DNA from: Solirubrobacteraceae bacterium
GTDB taxonomy: Bacteria; Actinomycetota; Thermoleophilia; Solirubrobacterales; Solirubrobacteraceae
Direction: 5' to 3'
Assembly (NCBI GenBank): GCA_016463765.1
Contig: JAEMQS010000025.1
Span: 1 to 55,562, forward strand
DNA length: 55,562 nucleotides
Part shown: positions 8,436-15,398 of the stretch, piece by piece
How positions within the stretch are numbered: the stretch's first letter is position 1
Layout of the letters: each line of letters opens with the position of its first letter
Notes under the pieces: generated by a model
Seen by the model: the letters and a program-made list of their open reading frames with translations, nothing else
Databases searched by the model: none
What the model was told of the DNA's origin: nothing
Program-made: the position numbers and the translations under genes

Positions 8436-8479
8436 CCGGCAGATCGACGTTGCCAGAGCGACGTGGATCTGCCGTTCAG
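8424..8479. repeat. 56-bp palindromic repeat, copy 2
   Basis: Second copy, exactly 510 bp after the first. Its right-hand TCA(G) provides the TGA stop of the minus-strand L,D-transpeptidase gene (8476-8478), while the plus-strand membrane protein stops inside it at 8433-8435. It lies between converging genes, so the hairpin can serve as a bidirectional terminator. Position 30 of the core changes A to G, which converts a C-A mismatch of copy 1 into a C-G pair, as expected if the fold matters. Confidence 0.85.
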
Positions 8480-9225
8480 CGGACGACAGTGACCAGCGCG
8501 CCCGCCGGGATGTTCCGCGCCATCCACCGGACATCGGTGTTCCGCGCCCGCAGGCAGCCGAGGCTCACCGCCTGGCCGATGACCGACTCGTCTGGCGTGC
8601 CGTGGATGGCGATCTGCGCGCCGCCCGTCCACGATGCAGGCAGGTTCGTCTGGCGGGAGGTCAGGGCCACCGCGCAGCAGCCGTAGGGGCCGGAGCCCGT
8701 GGGGAACAGCAGCGTGTCCGTCACGGCGGCGCGGCCCGTGGGCGTCTCGGTCCCCGGCGCGCCGATCGCGACCCGCAGGCTGCGGACCTCGGTGTCGCCG
8801 CGCAGCACGGACACGGTCCGCTCGCTGAGGTCGGCCCGCAGCGTGTACGGCTGGCGCTCGAGCGTCGCCGCCGCCGCGGGGATCCACCCGACCTTGCGGT
8901 TCGGCGTGAGCTCGTTCAGGACGCCGTACCAGCCGTCGCGCCGGTGGATGATCGCCAGCGACGTGCGTGAGCCGAACTTCGTGCGGGTGCGGAGCGTCCC
9001 CACGACCCGACCGCCCGGCGTGGCCCGCAGCCACGTCGACCGGCGCAGCTTCGCCGAGAACTGCCCGGCGCGCAGCGGCGGCGGCTGCTCCGCGTCCGGG
9101 GTGGTCCGGACCCGCTCGGGCTCGGCGTCGGCGGCCTGCTGCGGGGTGGGGGCGATGTCCTCGCCCGCACCGCACCCGGCCAGCAGCACCAGCACGAGCA
9201 CGGCGGCCGCGAGGGCCCGGCCCAT
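8476..9225 (-). CDS. Lipoprotein L,D-transpeptidase (YkuD family)
   Basis: The 249-residue protein begins with a lipoprotein signal (LVLVLLAGC, lipobox LAGC), so it is anchored outside the membrane. A central region (about 60-130) resembles an SH3-like fold, followed by a YkuD catalytic domain with the motif HGTPDESVIG...SLGCLRA, where the Cys is the nucleophile and the His its partner. It should make or remodel 3-3 peptidoglycan cross-links, or attach proteins to peptidoglycan. It starts 3 bp after the ParA-like gene, so the two are co-transcribed. A longer frame running through upstream sequence is not real coding. Confidence 0.9.
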   Translation of the reverse strand: MGRALAAAVLVLVLLAGCGAGEDIAPTPQQAADAEPERVRTTPDAEQPPPLRAGQFSAKLRRSTWLRATPGGRVVGTLRTRTKFGSRTSLAIIHRRDGWYGVLNELTPNRKVGWIPAAAATLERQPYTLRADLSERTVSVLRGDTEVRSLRVAIGAPGTETPTGRAAVTDTLLFPTGSGPYGCCAVALTSRQTNLPASWTGGAQIAIHGTPDESVIGQAVSLGCLRARNTDVRWMARNIPAGALVTVVR

Positions 9226-9227
9226 CG

Positions 9228-10019
9228 CTACGCCGGCTGCGCCTCGTCGAGCAGCGGCTTCAGGCGCTTCCGTGCCGCGGGCAGCTTCAGGCGCTTGAGC
9301 AGCTCGTCGGCGAGCCGCACGTAGTCGATGCCCAGGTCCGGGCGGTGATCGAGGATCGAGACCGCGCGCTCGGCCGATTCGGCGTAGGCGATCGACGAGC
9401 GGATCGTGGTGGCGAACAGCTTGTCGCCGACGTGCTCGGACAGCGACTGGTAGGCCTCGCGCGAGTGCACGGTGCGCATGTCGGCGATGTTGAAGACGAC
9501 GCCGAGCCACTCGAGGTCCGGGTTGAGGCTGTCGGCGGCGAGGTCGATGACCTCCTTGGCCTGCTCGACGCCCTGCAGCGCGAAGTACTGCGCTTCGGTG
9601 CTCAGCAGCGCGTGCGAGGCCGCGACGAGCGCGTTGACCGTCAGCAGGCCGAGGTTCGGCGGGCAGTCCAGCAGGATGAGGTCGTAGTCGTCCTTGACGG
9701 GCTTCAGCGCCCGGCGCAGCGTGAGCTCGCGGCCCATCTTGCCGGCGAGCTGCAGCTCGGTCTCGGCCAGGGTGAGGTTCGCCGGGACGATGCCGTCGTG
9801 GACCGCGGCCTTGAGCTTCGCCTTGCCCATGAGCACGTCGCTCACGGTGGGGTCGGCCTCCGGCGGCACGTCGAAGTAGTCCGAGAGGTTGCCCTGGGGA
9901 TCGAGATCGATGGCCAGGACGGAGAGGCCGGCGCGCGTGAAGACGTCGGCCAGGGTGCGGACCGTCGTCGTCTTTCCGGTCCCGCCCTTCTGTGAGAGAA
10001 CTGCGATGGTGGCGCCCAC
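9228..10019 (-). CDS. ParA/Soj-family ATPase (orphan)
   Basis: A deviant Walker A motif KGGTGKTT, IDLDPQGNLSDY and Walker B LILLDCPP mark a ParA-type ATPase of 263 residues. The GTG at 10019 (VGATIAVLSQ) is preferred over 10037 because family members start just before this strand and a TATGGT box ends 9 nt upstream. There is no parB or parS-like site nearby, so a chromosome-segregation role is unsupported. It lies between an FHA protein and a cell-wall L,D-transpeptidase, which hints at positioning or control of an envelope process. ParA-like ATPases are known to position many cargoes. Confidence 0.88.
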   Translation of the reverse strand: MGATIAVLSQKGGTGKTTTVRTLADVFTRAGLSVLAIDLDPQGNLSDYFDVPPEADPTVSDVLMGKAKLKAAVHDGIVPANLTLAETELQLAGKMGRELTLRRALKPVKDDYDLILLDCPPNLGLLTVNALVAASHALLSTEAQYFALQGVEQAKEVIDLAADSLNPDLEWLGVVFNIADMRTVHSREAYQSLSEHVGDKLFATTIRSSIAYAESAERAVSILDHRPDLGIDYVRLADELLKRLKLPAARKRLKPLLDEAQPA

Positions 10020-10028
10020 GAGCGCCGC

Positions 10029-10034
10029 ACCATA
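10029..10034 (-). promoter_or_regulatory. -10-like TATGGT, 9 nt before the ParA start
   Basis: TATGGT on the minus strand ends 9 nt before the GTG at 10019 and no Shine-Dalgarno is present; this decides the start choice for the ParA-like gene. Confidence 0.45.
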
Positions 10035-10091
10035 CACACCGGCCCGGCTCGGCGACAGCGCGCGAGCCGGACCTGTTCCCGGTCTGTTCGG

Positions 10092-10673
10092 TCAGCCCGT
10101 GGCGCCGAGCGGCGAGCCGGAGGTGGCCGACTCCACCGCCGTGACCCGCAGGAAGTGCAGCCGGTAGCGGCCGACGACGATCTCGTCGCCGTCGTGCAGC
10201 TCCTGCCACTCCACGCGGTCGCCGTTGACGAACACGCCGTTGAGGCTGCGGTCGTCCAAGACGCGGACGCCGTCGGCCTGCCGGACGATCAGCGCGTGGC
10301 GACGCGACACGGTGGGGTCGTCGAACCGTACGTCGGCGGCCAGGCTGCGTCCGATCCGTGTCCATTCGCGCGACAGCGACACGATGCGCCGCCCGCCGAG
10401 CTCCTGGAACGCGAGGTACTCGCCCGGTTCGGTGATCTCCGCGCGGGTCTCGGCAACCCAGACGGCAGGATCCTCGTGCTCGGTGTCCGCCTGCCGTTCG
10501 GGCTCGCGGTCGAAGCGCTGCGTGCCGAACAGTGACGCCCGCGTGAAGTCCGCTCCGCCGCAGCTCGGGCACTCCGGCAAGGTGTCCGCGGCGGCAAGCG
10601 TCACCGTAAACCCGCACTCCTCGCAGCGAAACGACCCGGTCCCGGCGAGCGTTCCTGACGTGAGTGAATCCAT
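10092..10673 (-). CDS. Zinc-ribbon plus FHA-domain protein
   Basis: In this 193-residue protein the N-terminus has a zinc ribbon (FRCEECGFTV...ECPSCGG, two CxxC pairs). The C-terminal FHA domain (about residues 90-180) shows WTRIGRS, the conserved PTVSRRHALI and RSLNGVFVNGDRV motifs, which bind phosphothreonine peptides. It probably recognises a Ser/Thr-kinase substrate; no kinase is in the window. A good Shine-Dalgarno (AAGGGAG, 6-nt spacing) precedes the ATG and a full promoter lies at 10736-10764. It heads the minus-strand group with the ParA-like ATPase and L,D-transpeptidase. Confidence 0.9.
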   Translation of the reverse strand: MDSLTSGTLAGTGSFRCEECGFTVTLAAADTLPECPSCGGADFTRASLFGTQRFDREPERQADTEHEDPAVWVAETRAEITEPGEYLAFQELGGRRIVSLSREWTRIGRSLAADVRFDDPTVSRRHALIVRQADGVRVLDDRSLNGVFVNGDRVEWQELHDGDEIVVGRYRLHFLRVTAVESATSGSPLGATG

Positions 10674-10735
10674 CTCAAGCTCCCTTGTGCAGGCACGCAG
10701 GGGGGTTGCATGCCAGCTCTCACCCGCTTGTGACG

Positions 10736-10764
10736 AAGATAACGACCGTCTCGGGTATCAGCAA
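10736..10764 (-). promoter_or_regulatory. Sigma-70 type promoter for the FHA gene
   Basis: On the minus strand TTGCTG and TATCTT are separated by exactly 17 nt, with the FHA gene start about 60 nt downstream. This is one of the few conventional two-element promoters in the window. Confidence 0.55.
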
Positions 10765-10854
10765 GTACGAACCGCGTTGTACCCATCCGTCGCTTCGCCT
10801 ATCCGTCTTCCATGGTCCGCCGTTCGCTAAAGACCGCCTAAGCGGCGTCGACGA

Positions 10855-11157
10855 ATGGAGGAGTTTGAGCCATCCGGCCGAAACGAGACGGCAATGCAGC
10901 GGCCCACCGAAACCATCGACGAGCGTGACCTCGAGCGCGAGCTGCTCCGCAAGGGCGTGGGTGCACTGCGGGCGGCGAGCCATCAGTGCGCCGACTGTGG
11001 CCGGACCCCGCTCGTGGGTGAGCACGTCCACACCTTCCCGCGCGGCGAGCTGGTCTGCGAGCTGTGCCGGCCGTTGCGCCGGACCTCGCCGGTCGAGAGT
11101 CAGATCGTGCGCCACAGCGAGCGTGGGCTGACCGTCCGCGTGCAGCGCGCCGCCTGA
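10855..11157 (+). CDS. Small zinc-finger protein of unknown function
   Basis: The product has up to 100 residues. Two CxxC pairs (HQCADCGRTP and LVCELCRP) separated by about 25 residues should bind one zinc ion. The N-terminal half is acidic and helical (ETIDERDLERELLRKG). The ATG at 10855 is the longest choice; an in-frame ATG at 10894 (MQRPTETIDE) may be the real start. No enzymatic motif. It lies head-to-head with the FHA gene over a 181-bp gap. Confidence 0.65.
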   Translation: MEEFEPSGRNETAMQRPTETIDERDLERELLRKGVGALRAASHQCADCGRTPLVGEHVHTFPRGELVCELCRPLRRTSPVESQIVRHSERGLTVRVQRAA

Positions 11158-11177
11158 CACGCCGTCGCCCCGACCCT

Positions 11178-11183
11178 TAAGCT
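11178..11183 (+). promoter_or_regulatory. -10-like TAAGCT, 7 nt before the SRPBCC gene
   Basis: TAAGCT ends 7 nt before the GTG at 11191 in a 33-bp gap, with no Shine-Dalgarno; leaderless arrangement. Confidence 0.45.
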
Positions 11184-11190
11184 TCCGGCT

Positions 11191-11724
11191 GTGGATCCGG
11201 TCAGCGTCAGCACGCACATCTCCAAGCCGCGCGACGAGCTGTTCGCGTATCTGGTGGACATCGCCAACCATCCGGAGTTCTGTGACCACTTCCTGACCGG
11301 CTGGCACCTCACGCGCGAGGAGACCGCCGGTGAGGGCGCCGGCGCGCGCTTCCGCATGAAGCGCCGGTTCGACCGATTCGCGTACGGCGACCTCACGTTC
11401 AGTCACGTCGAGGCGCCCTGGCAGATCGTCGCGCGCGGGCGCAGCGGCAAGTTCAACCGCGTCAGGCACGTCGTCGTCTGGGAGCTGCATCCCGACGGTG
11501 GCGGCACGCGCGTCGACGTCTCGTTCGAGTGGCTGCCCGCCAACCCTGCCGACAAGCTCGCGCAGCTCGGCAAGCGCCGCTGGGCGCGGCGCGGCTGGGG
11601 CAAGGCCCTGAGCCGGCTGCGGGCAATCCACGAGACCGGGCGCCAGCGCGGTCAGCGGGCGACCATCTCCGGCGGGGCGCGCAAGCCGGCCACCGGGTTG
11701 GTCGGCGGGCGAATCGGCGCCTGA
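11191..11724 (+). CDS. SRPBCC (START/polyketide-cyclase fold) protein
   Basis: The first 150 of 177 residues show the SRPBCC pattern: VSVSTHISKPRDELFAYLVD, then strands such as RFRMKRRFDRFAYGDLTFSH and VVVWELHPDGGGTRVDVSFE, and a C-terminal helix. Such proteins bind small hydrophobic ligands in a cavity. The last 35 residues are basic and low in complexity (RQRGQRATISGGARKPATG). Cytoplasmic; ligand unknown. It is in line with the zinc-finger gene and the following lipoprotein but has its own -10-like box. Confidence 0.85.
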   Translation: MDPVSVSTHISKPRDELFAYLVDIANHPEFCDHFLTGWHLTREETAGEGAGARFRMKRRFDRFAYGDLTFSHVEAPWQIVARGRSGKFNRVRHVVVWELHPDGGGTRVDVSFEWLPANPADKLAQLGKRRWARRGWGKALSRLRAIHETGRQRGQRATISGGARKPATGLVGGRIGA

Positions 11725-11729
11725 ATCAC

Positions 11730-11735
11730 TAAACT
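11730..11735 (+). promoter_or_regulatory. -10-like TAAACT, 11 nt before the lipoprotein start
   Basis: TAAACT lies in the 22-bp gap and ends 11 nt before the ATG at 11747, giving a transcript with a leader of at most a few nucleotides. Confidence 0.35.
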
Positions 11736-11746
11736 GCCGCGCCGCA

Positions 11747-12313
11747 ATGATCCAGCCCCTCCGCTTCCTCATTCTCGCCACTGTCGCCGTGGCCGCCCTC
11801 TTCGCCGCAGGCTGCGGCAACAAGGAGGACGTGGTCCTCGAAGGCAAGACCGAGGGCATCTATCTCGACGTCGGTGAGCTCAAGTACCAGGTGCAGATTT
11901 CGCGCCAGCTCAACCCGCTGGACACCGAGGACCAGGAGTACCTCACGGCGGTCTCGCCGACCGAGCGTGACCTGGAGCCCGACGAGACCTGGTTCGGCGT
12001 CTTCATGCGCGTCCAGAACACGACCGACGAGCCGCTGCCCGTCGCCTCGCGCTTCGAGATCGAGGACACCCAGGGCACGGTCTTCCGGCCCATCCTGCTG
12101 GGCCCGGACAACGGCTACGCGTACCGCGCCAGCGCGCCGCTCGAGCCGAAGGAGGTCCTCCCCGCGCCGAACAGCACGGCCGGCTTCGGGTCGACCCGTG
12201 GCGCGCTGCTGCTCTTCAAGCTGAAGGTCGACACGCTGGCGCTGCGCCCGCTCGTGCTCACCATCACGCCGCCCGACGGCGGCGAGCGCGGGCACGTCGA
12301 CCTCGACGTCTAG
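11747..12313 (+). CDS. Secreted lipoprotein of unknown function
   Basis: The 188-residue product has a lipoprotein signal with lipobox FAAGC, so it is lipidated on the outer face of the membrane. The mature part resembles small beta-sandwich lipoproteins of the DUF4352 type: GELKYQVQISRQLNP, FGVFMRVQNTTDEPLPVASRF and a late strand LVLTITPPDGG. No active-site pattern. It is followed by two hairpins before the converging penicillin-binding protein gene. Confidence 0.75.
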   Translation: MIQPLRFLILATVAVAALFAAGCGNKEDVVLEGKTEGIYLDVGELKYQVQISRQLNPLDTEDQEYLTAVSPTERDLEPDETWFGVFMRVQNTTDEPLPVASRFEIEDTQGTVFRPILLGPDNGYAYRASAPLEPKEVLPAPNSTAGFGSTRGALLLFKLKVDTLALRPLVLTITPPDGGERGHVDLDV

Positions 12314-12314
12314 G

Positions 12315-12354
12315 TGCCGCTTCGCGGCATTGAGAGTTGAAGCAGGGCTTCAAC
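12315..12354. terminator. Tandem hairpins between converging genes
   Basis: TGCCGC/GCGGCA with a 3-nt loop (12315-12329) is followed by GTTGAAGC/GCTTCAAC with loop AGG (12336-12354). They lie in the 61-bp gap between the lipoprotein and the converging penicillin-binding protein, so a bidirectional terminator role is likely, although no clear U-tract follows. Confidence 0.55.
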
Positions 12355-12374
12355 ATCTCTGGTCGCTGGGCAGC

Positions 12375-14138
12375 TCAGCTGCCCGGCGCTGACGTCTGCT
12401 GCGGGCCCTCCTTGAGGGCCGACACGACGACCTGACGGGCGACGGGGGCGGCGGTGTCGCCGCCCGTGCCGTTGCCCGGCAGGACGACGCCGACCGCGAC
12501 CCGCGGGCGGTTCAGCGGCGCGAAGGCGCTGAACCAGGCGGTCGTGTCGCTCGGGTCATTCTGGCCGGTGGTGCACGTCTCGGGCGGTGCGTTGGGGTCG
12601 GTGGACGGCTGGCAGTCGCCCTGGGTCTGCCGCAGCTCGGCGGTGCCGGTCTTCCCCGCGATCGAGACGCCGTCGATCGCCGCGGCGACGCCGGTGCCGT
12701 CGGTGACGACCGCGCGCATGTACTCGCCGATGGTCGTCGCGACCTCCTCCTTCATCACGCGCGTCGGCTCGGGAGCGGCGCCGAGCTCGAGCGTCAGGCG
12801 CGGGCGCTCTCCGCCGTCGGCGACGGTCGCGGCGACCCACGCCATCATCAGCGCGGTCGCCTGGACCTTGCCCTGGCCGATCGCGGTGGAGCCGACCGCG
12901 AGGTCGTCGCCGATCTCGCCGGCCGCGGGAATCGTGCTCGTCGCGGCGCCGGGGATCCCCGGGTCGGTGTTGAAGCCGAACTCCTCCGCGGCCTTGACGA
13001 GCGCCGCGTCACCGGCCTTCGCGCCGAGCGGGGCGAACACGGTGTTGCAGGAGTGCGCGAACGAGTTCTTCAGGGTCCCGCCGCAGGTCTCGCCGTTGGC
13101 GTTCTCCAGCGTGACGCCTTCGAGCGTCGTGCTCGTCTCGACGGGGAAGGAGTCCTTGCGCGACACCGCGCCGGCCTCGAGCGCGGCGGCGAGCGTGATG
13201 ATCTTGAAGGTCGACCCGGGGGGCTGCAGGCCGTCCAGCGCGATCCCGGTGAGCGCGAGCACCTCGCCGCTGCCCGGCTGGAGGACCGCGACGCCGCCGT
13301 AGCGCCCCGCCATCGCCTCGCGCGCGGCCTGCTGGATGTCGAGGTCGATGGACGTCCGCACGCCGCTGGCGGCCTGCGGCTCCGTGCGCGCCAGGACCCG
13401 GCTCTCGGCCCGGAGCGTCCCGCCGGGCGTGCCGATCAGCCGCTCGTCGAACGCGCGCTCCAGCCCGGAGATGCCGACGCGCGCGTCGCCGGGCACGCCG
13501 AGCGCGCGGAGCTCGCCGCGACGGCTCTCGGGAATCGGGCCGAGCTCGCCGACGAGGCCGCCGAGGTCCTCCTGCGTCTCGCTCGCACGGTCCTGCCCGT
13601 TGGCGAGCAGCGTGCCGTCGCGGGCCGACAGCGACCCGCGCTCGGGCAGCTCGGTGTCGCGTCGCAGGCGTTCGCCGGGGTTCAGGCCAGGGAAGGCGAG
13701 ATACGGCGCCCAGGCGATCCGGCGGGCGCCGTCGGTTTCGACGACGGGCAGGGCGAACCGCGCGCGCAGGCTGCCGAACGCGTTGGTGCGCACCGCGGTC
13801 GGGACGGTCACGACGTCGTCTTCGACCTCGGTGGCGGCCCCCGCGCGCAGGCGCAGGACCGTCGCGGTGGAGGCCGCCTCGCGGTGCAGGCCCTCGAAGC
13901 GCTCCAGCGGATAGCGCTCCTGCGCCTCGGGCGAGATCAGGGCGTGCATCGCGGCGTAGTCCTGCTTGGCCCAGGCCTGCGCGTAGCGGTCGGCGAGTTC
14001 GCGCTGATCGCTTCCGCCGTCGGCGCCGACGGCCACGCCAACGGCGAACGCCGCGAGGGCGAGCAGCAGGACAGGGCCCGCCCGGCGGGCGCGCCGGGCA
14101 CGACGCCGGGCTGAGCGAGAAGAGCTGATGTCCCACAT
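12375..14138 (-). CDS. Class B penicillin-binding protein with NTF2-like N-terminal domain
   Basis: A 587-residue membrane-anchored transpeptidase. A basic N-terminus and one TM (LLLALAAFAVGVAVGA) precede an NTF2/MecA_N-like domain (DRYAQAWAKQDYAAMHALIS), a dimerisation region with RGSLSARDG, and a transpeptidase domain holding the three penicillin-binding motifs: STFK (Ser about 309), SCN (about 363) and KTGTAE (about 496). It cross-links peptidoglycan. The ATG at 14138 (MWDISSS) is chosen; 11 extra upstream codons would run into the divergent promoter zone. Related architecture: mycobacterial PBP-lipo. It diverges from the MarP-like protease, itself tied to cell-wall hydrolase processing in mycobacteria. 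Confidence 0.92.
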   Translation of the reverse strand: MWDISSSRSARRRARRARRAGPVLLLALAAFAVGVAVGADGGSDQRELADRYAQAWAKQDYAAMHALISPEAQERYPLERFEGLHREAASTATVLRLRAGAATEVEDDVVTVPTAVRTNAFGSLRARFALPVVETDGARRIAWAPYLAFPGLNPGERLRRDTELPERGSLSARDGTLLANGQDRASETQEDLGGLVGELGPIPESRRGELRALGVPGDARVGISGLERAFDERLIGTPGGTLRAESRVLARTEPQAASGVRTSIDLDIQQAAREAMAGRYGGVAVLQPGSGEVLALTGIALDGLQPPGSTFKIITLAAALEAGAVSRKDSFPVETSTTLEGVTLENANGETCGGTLKNSFAHSCNTVFAPLGAKAGDAALVKAAEEFGFNTDPGIPGAATSTIPAAGEIGDDLAVGSTAIGQGKVQATALMMAWVAATVADGGERPRLTLELGAAPEPTRVMKEEVATTIGEYMRAVVTDGTGVAAAIDGVSIAGKTGTAELRQTQGDCQPSTDPNAPPETCTTGQNDPSDTTAWFSAFAPLNRPRVAVGVVLPGNGTGGDTAAPVARQVVVSALKEGPQQTSAPGS

Positions 14139-14181
14139 TGTGCCGTCTACGCACGAATGCGGACGCGCCACAGACGCCAGC

Positions 14182-14187
14182 TACGGT
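14182..14187 (+). promoter_or_regulatory. -10-like TACGGT, 7 nt before the MarP-like start
   Basis: TACGGT ends 7 nt before the GTG at 14195 in the divergent gap with the penicillin-binding protein gene; no Shine-Dalgarno. Confidence 0.45.
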
Positions 14188-14194
14188 CCATGCG

Positions 14195-15352
14195 GTGACC
14201 GGTATCGACTGGGCCATCCTGGGATTCGCCGCGCTCTTCGGCGCGCTCGGGGTGTTGCGCGGCCTCATCGTGGGGGCGCTGAGCCTCGCCGGTTTCGTCG
14301 CGGGCGCCTTCCTCGGGACCCGGATCGGCCCGATCGTCCTGAGCGACGGCGCCGAGTCCCCGTGGGCGCCGATGTTCGGCCTGCTCGGCGCGGTGGTGTT
14401 CGGGATGCTCGTCGCCGCGGTCGCGGAGACGGTCGGTGTGCGGATGCGCCGCGCGGTCCGATCCCGCGGTGGACGGGCCGTCGACGGGTTCGGGGGCGCG
14501 ATGCTGTCGGTCGCCGCCGCACTCGGGATCGTGTGGATCGCCGCCGCGGTGGCCGTGCAGGCACCGGCGACCCGCTCGCTGCGGGCCGATCTGCAGCGGT
14601 CGGCGATCCTGCAGCGCCTCAACGACGTCCTGCCGCCCACCGGCCCGATCCTCAACGCGCTGGCCGAGGTCGATCCGTTCCCGCGCGTCGACGGCCCGGT
14701 GCCCGACGGCGAGCCGCCCGATCCCGCCGTCGCCGGCGACCCGGAGATCGAAGCCGCGCGGGCCTCCGTCGTTCGCGTCACCGGCGTGGCGTGCGGGTTC
14801 GGGGTCGCGGGCAGCGGCTGGGTCGCCGGCCCGGGTCTCGTGGTGACGAACGCCCACGTCGTCGCGGGCGAGGAGGAGACGCAGGTGCAGGTCGCGGGGG
14901 AGGGGCCCGAGTACGACGCGACGGTCGTCGCCTTCGATCCGAAGAACGACGTCGCCGCGCTCGCCGTGCCCGGCCTCGACGCGCCGGCGCTGGTGCTCGA
15001 ACCTGACCCGCAGGCCGGGGCGTCGGCGGCCATCCTCGGCTTCCCGGAGGGCGGCCCGTACGACGTGCGCGCCGCGCGTCTGGGCCGCACGCGGACCGTG
15101 CTCTCCCAGGACGCCTACGGCGAGGGCCCGATTCGCCGGCCGATCACGTCGTTCCGCGGGCGGGTGCGTCAGGGCAACTCCGGCGGGCCGCTCGTCGACC
15201 GCGAGGGCCGCGTCGTGGGGACGGTCTTCGCCCAGGCTGTGGACGCCAGTCCGTCCGCTCCGCGCGGCGGCTACGCGGTGCCCAACAGCATCGTCTCCGA
15301 CGCCCTGCAACAGATCAGCGGAGAGGTCGACACGGGTTCGTGCGTCCGGTGA
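14195..15352 (+). CDS. marP: MarP-family membrane serine protease (CvpA plus trypsin-like domain)
   Basis: Residues 1-130 of this 385-residue protein form a CvpA-like unit with four hydrophobic helices (WAILGFAALFGALGVLRG, LIVGALSLAGFVAGAFLG, and two more). After a linker comes a periplasm-facing trypsin-like domain with the triad His in VTNAHVV, Asp in KNDVAALAV and Ser in RQGNSGGPL. This is the domain order of mycobacterial MarP (Rv3671c), which supports acid resistance by activating a peptidoglycan hydrolase. The GTG at 14195 (VTGIDWAILG) is preferred over an upstream ATG at 14138, which lies on top of the divergent gene start. Confidence 0.9.
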   Translation: MTGIDWAILGFAALFGALGVLRGLIVGALSLAGFVAGAFLGTRIGPIVLSDGAESPWAPMFGLLGAVVFGMLVAAVAETVGVRMRRAVRSRGGRAVDGFGGAMLSVAAALGIVWIAAAVAVQAPATRSLRADLQRSAILQRLNDVLPPTGPILNALAEVDPFPRVDGPVPDGEPPDPAVAGDPEIEAARASVVRVTGVACGFGVAGSGWVAGPGLVVTNAHVVAGEEETQVQVAGEGPEYDATVVAFDPKNDVAALAVPGLDAPALVLEPDPQAGASAAILGFPEGGPYDVRAARLGRTRTVLSQDAYGEGPIRRPITSFRGRVRQGNSGGPLVDREGRVVGTVFAQAVDASPSAPRGGYAVPNSIVSDALQQISGEVDTGSCVR

Positions 15353-15382
15353 CCACGGGGGGTGGGGGCCGATGAAGGACGC

Positions 15383-15388
15383 TACGCT
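15383..15388 (+). promoter_or_regulatory. -10-like TACGCT, 10 nt before topB
   Basis: TACGCT ends 10 nt before the GTG at 15399. It separates topB expression from the upstream protease gene. Confidence 0.35.
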
Positions 15389-15398
15389 GCGCGCCAAC

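Noticed and set aside
9228-10037. A chromosome-partition parAB locus
   Set aside because: No ParB-like gene or parS palindrome lies nearby; only the ParA-like ATPase is present.
13009-15090. Long minus-strand frame across the divergent PBP/MarP promoter
   Set aside because: It crosses two real genes in wrong frames and lacks any domain-like pattern.
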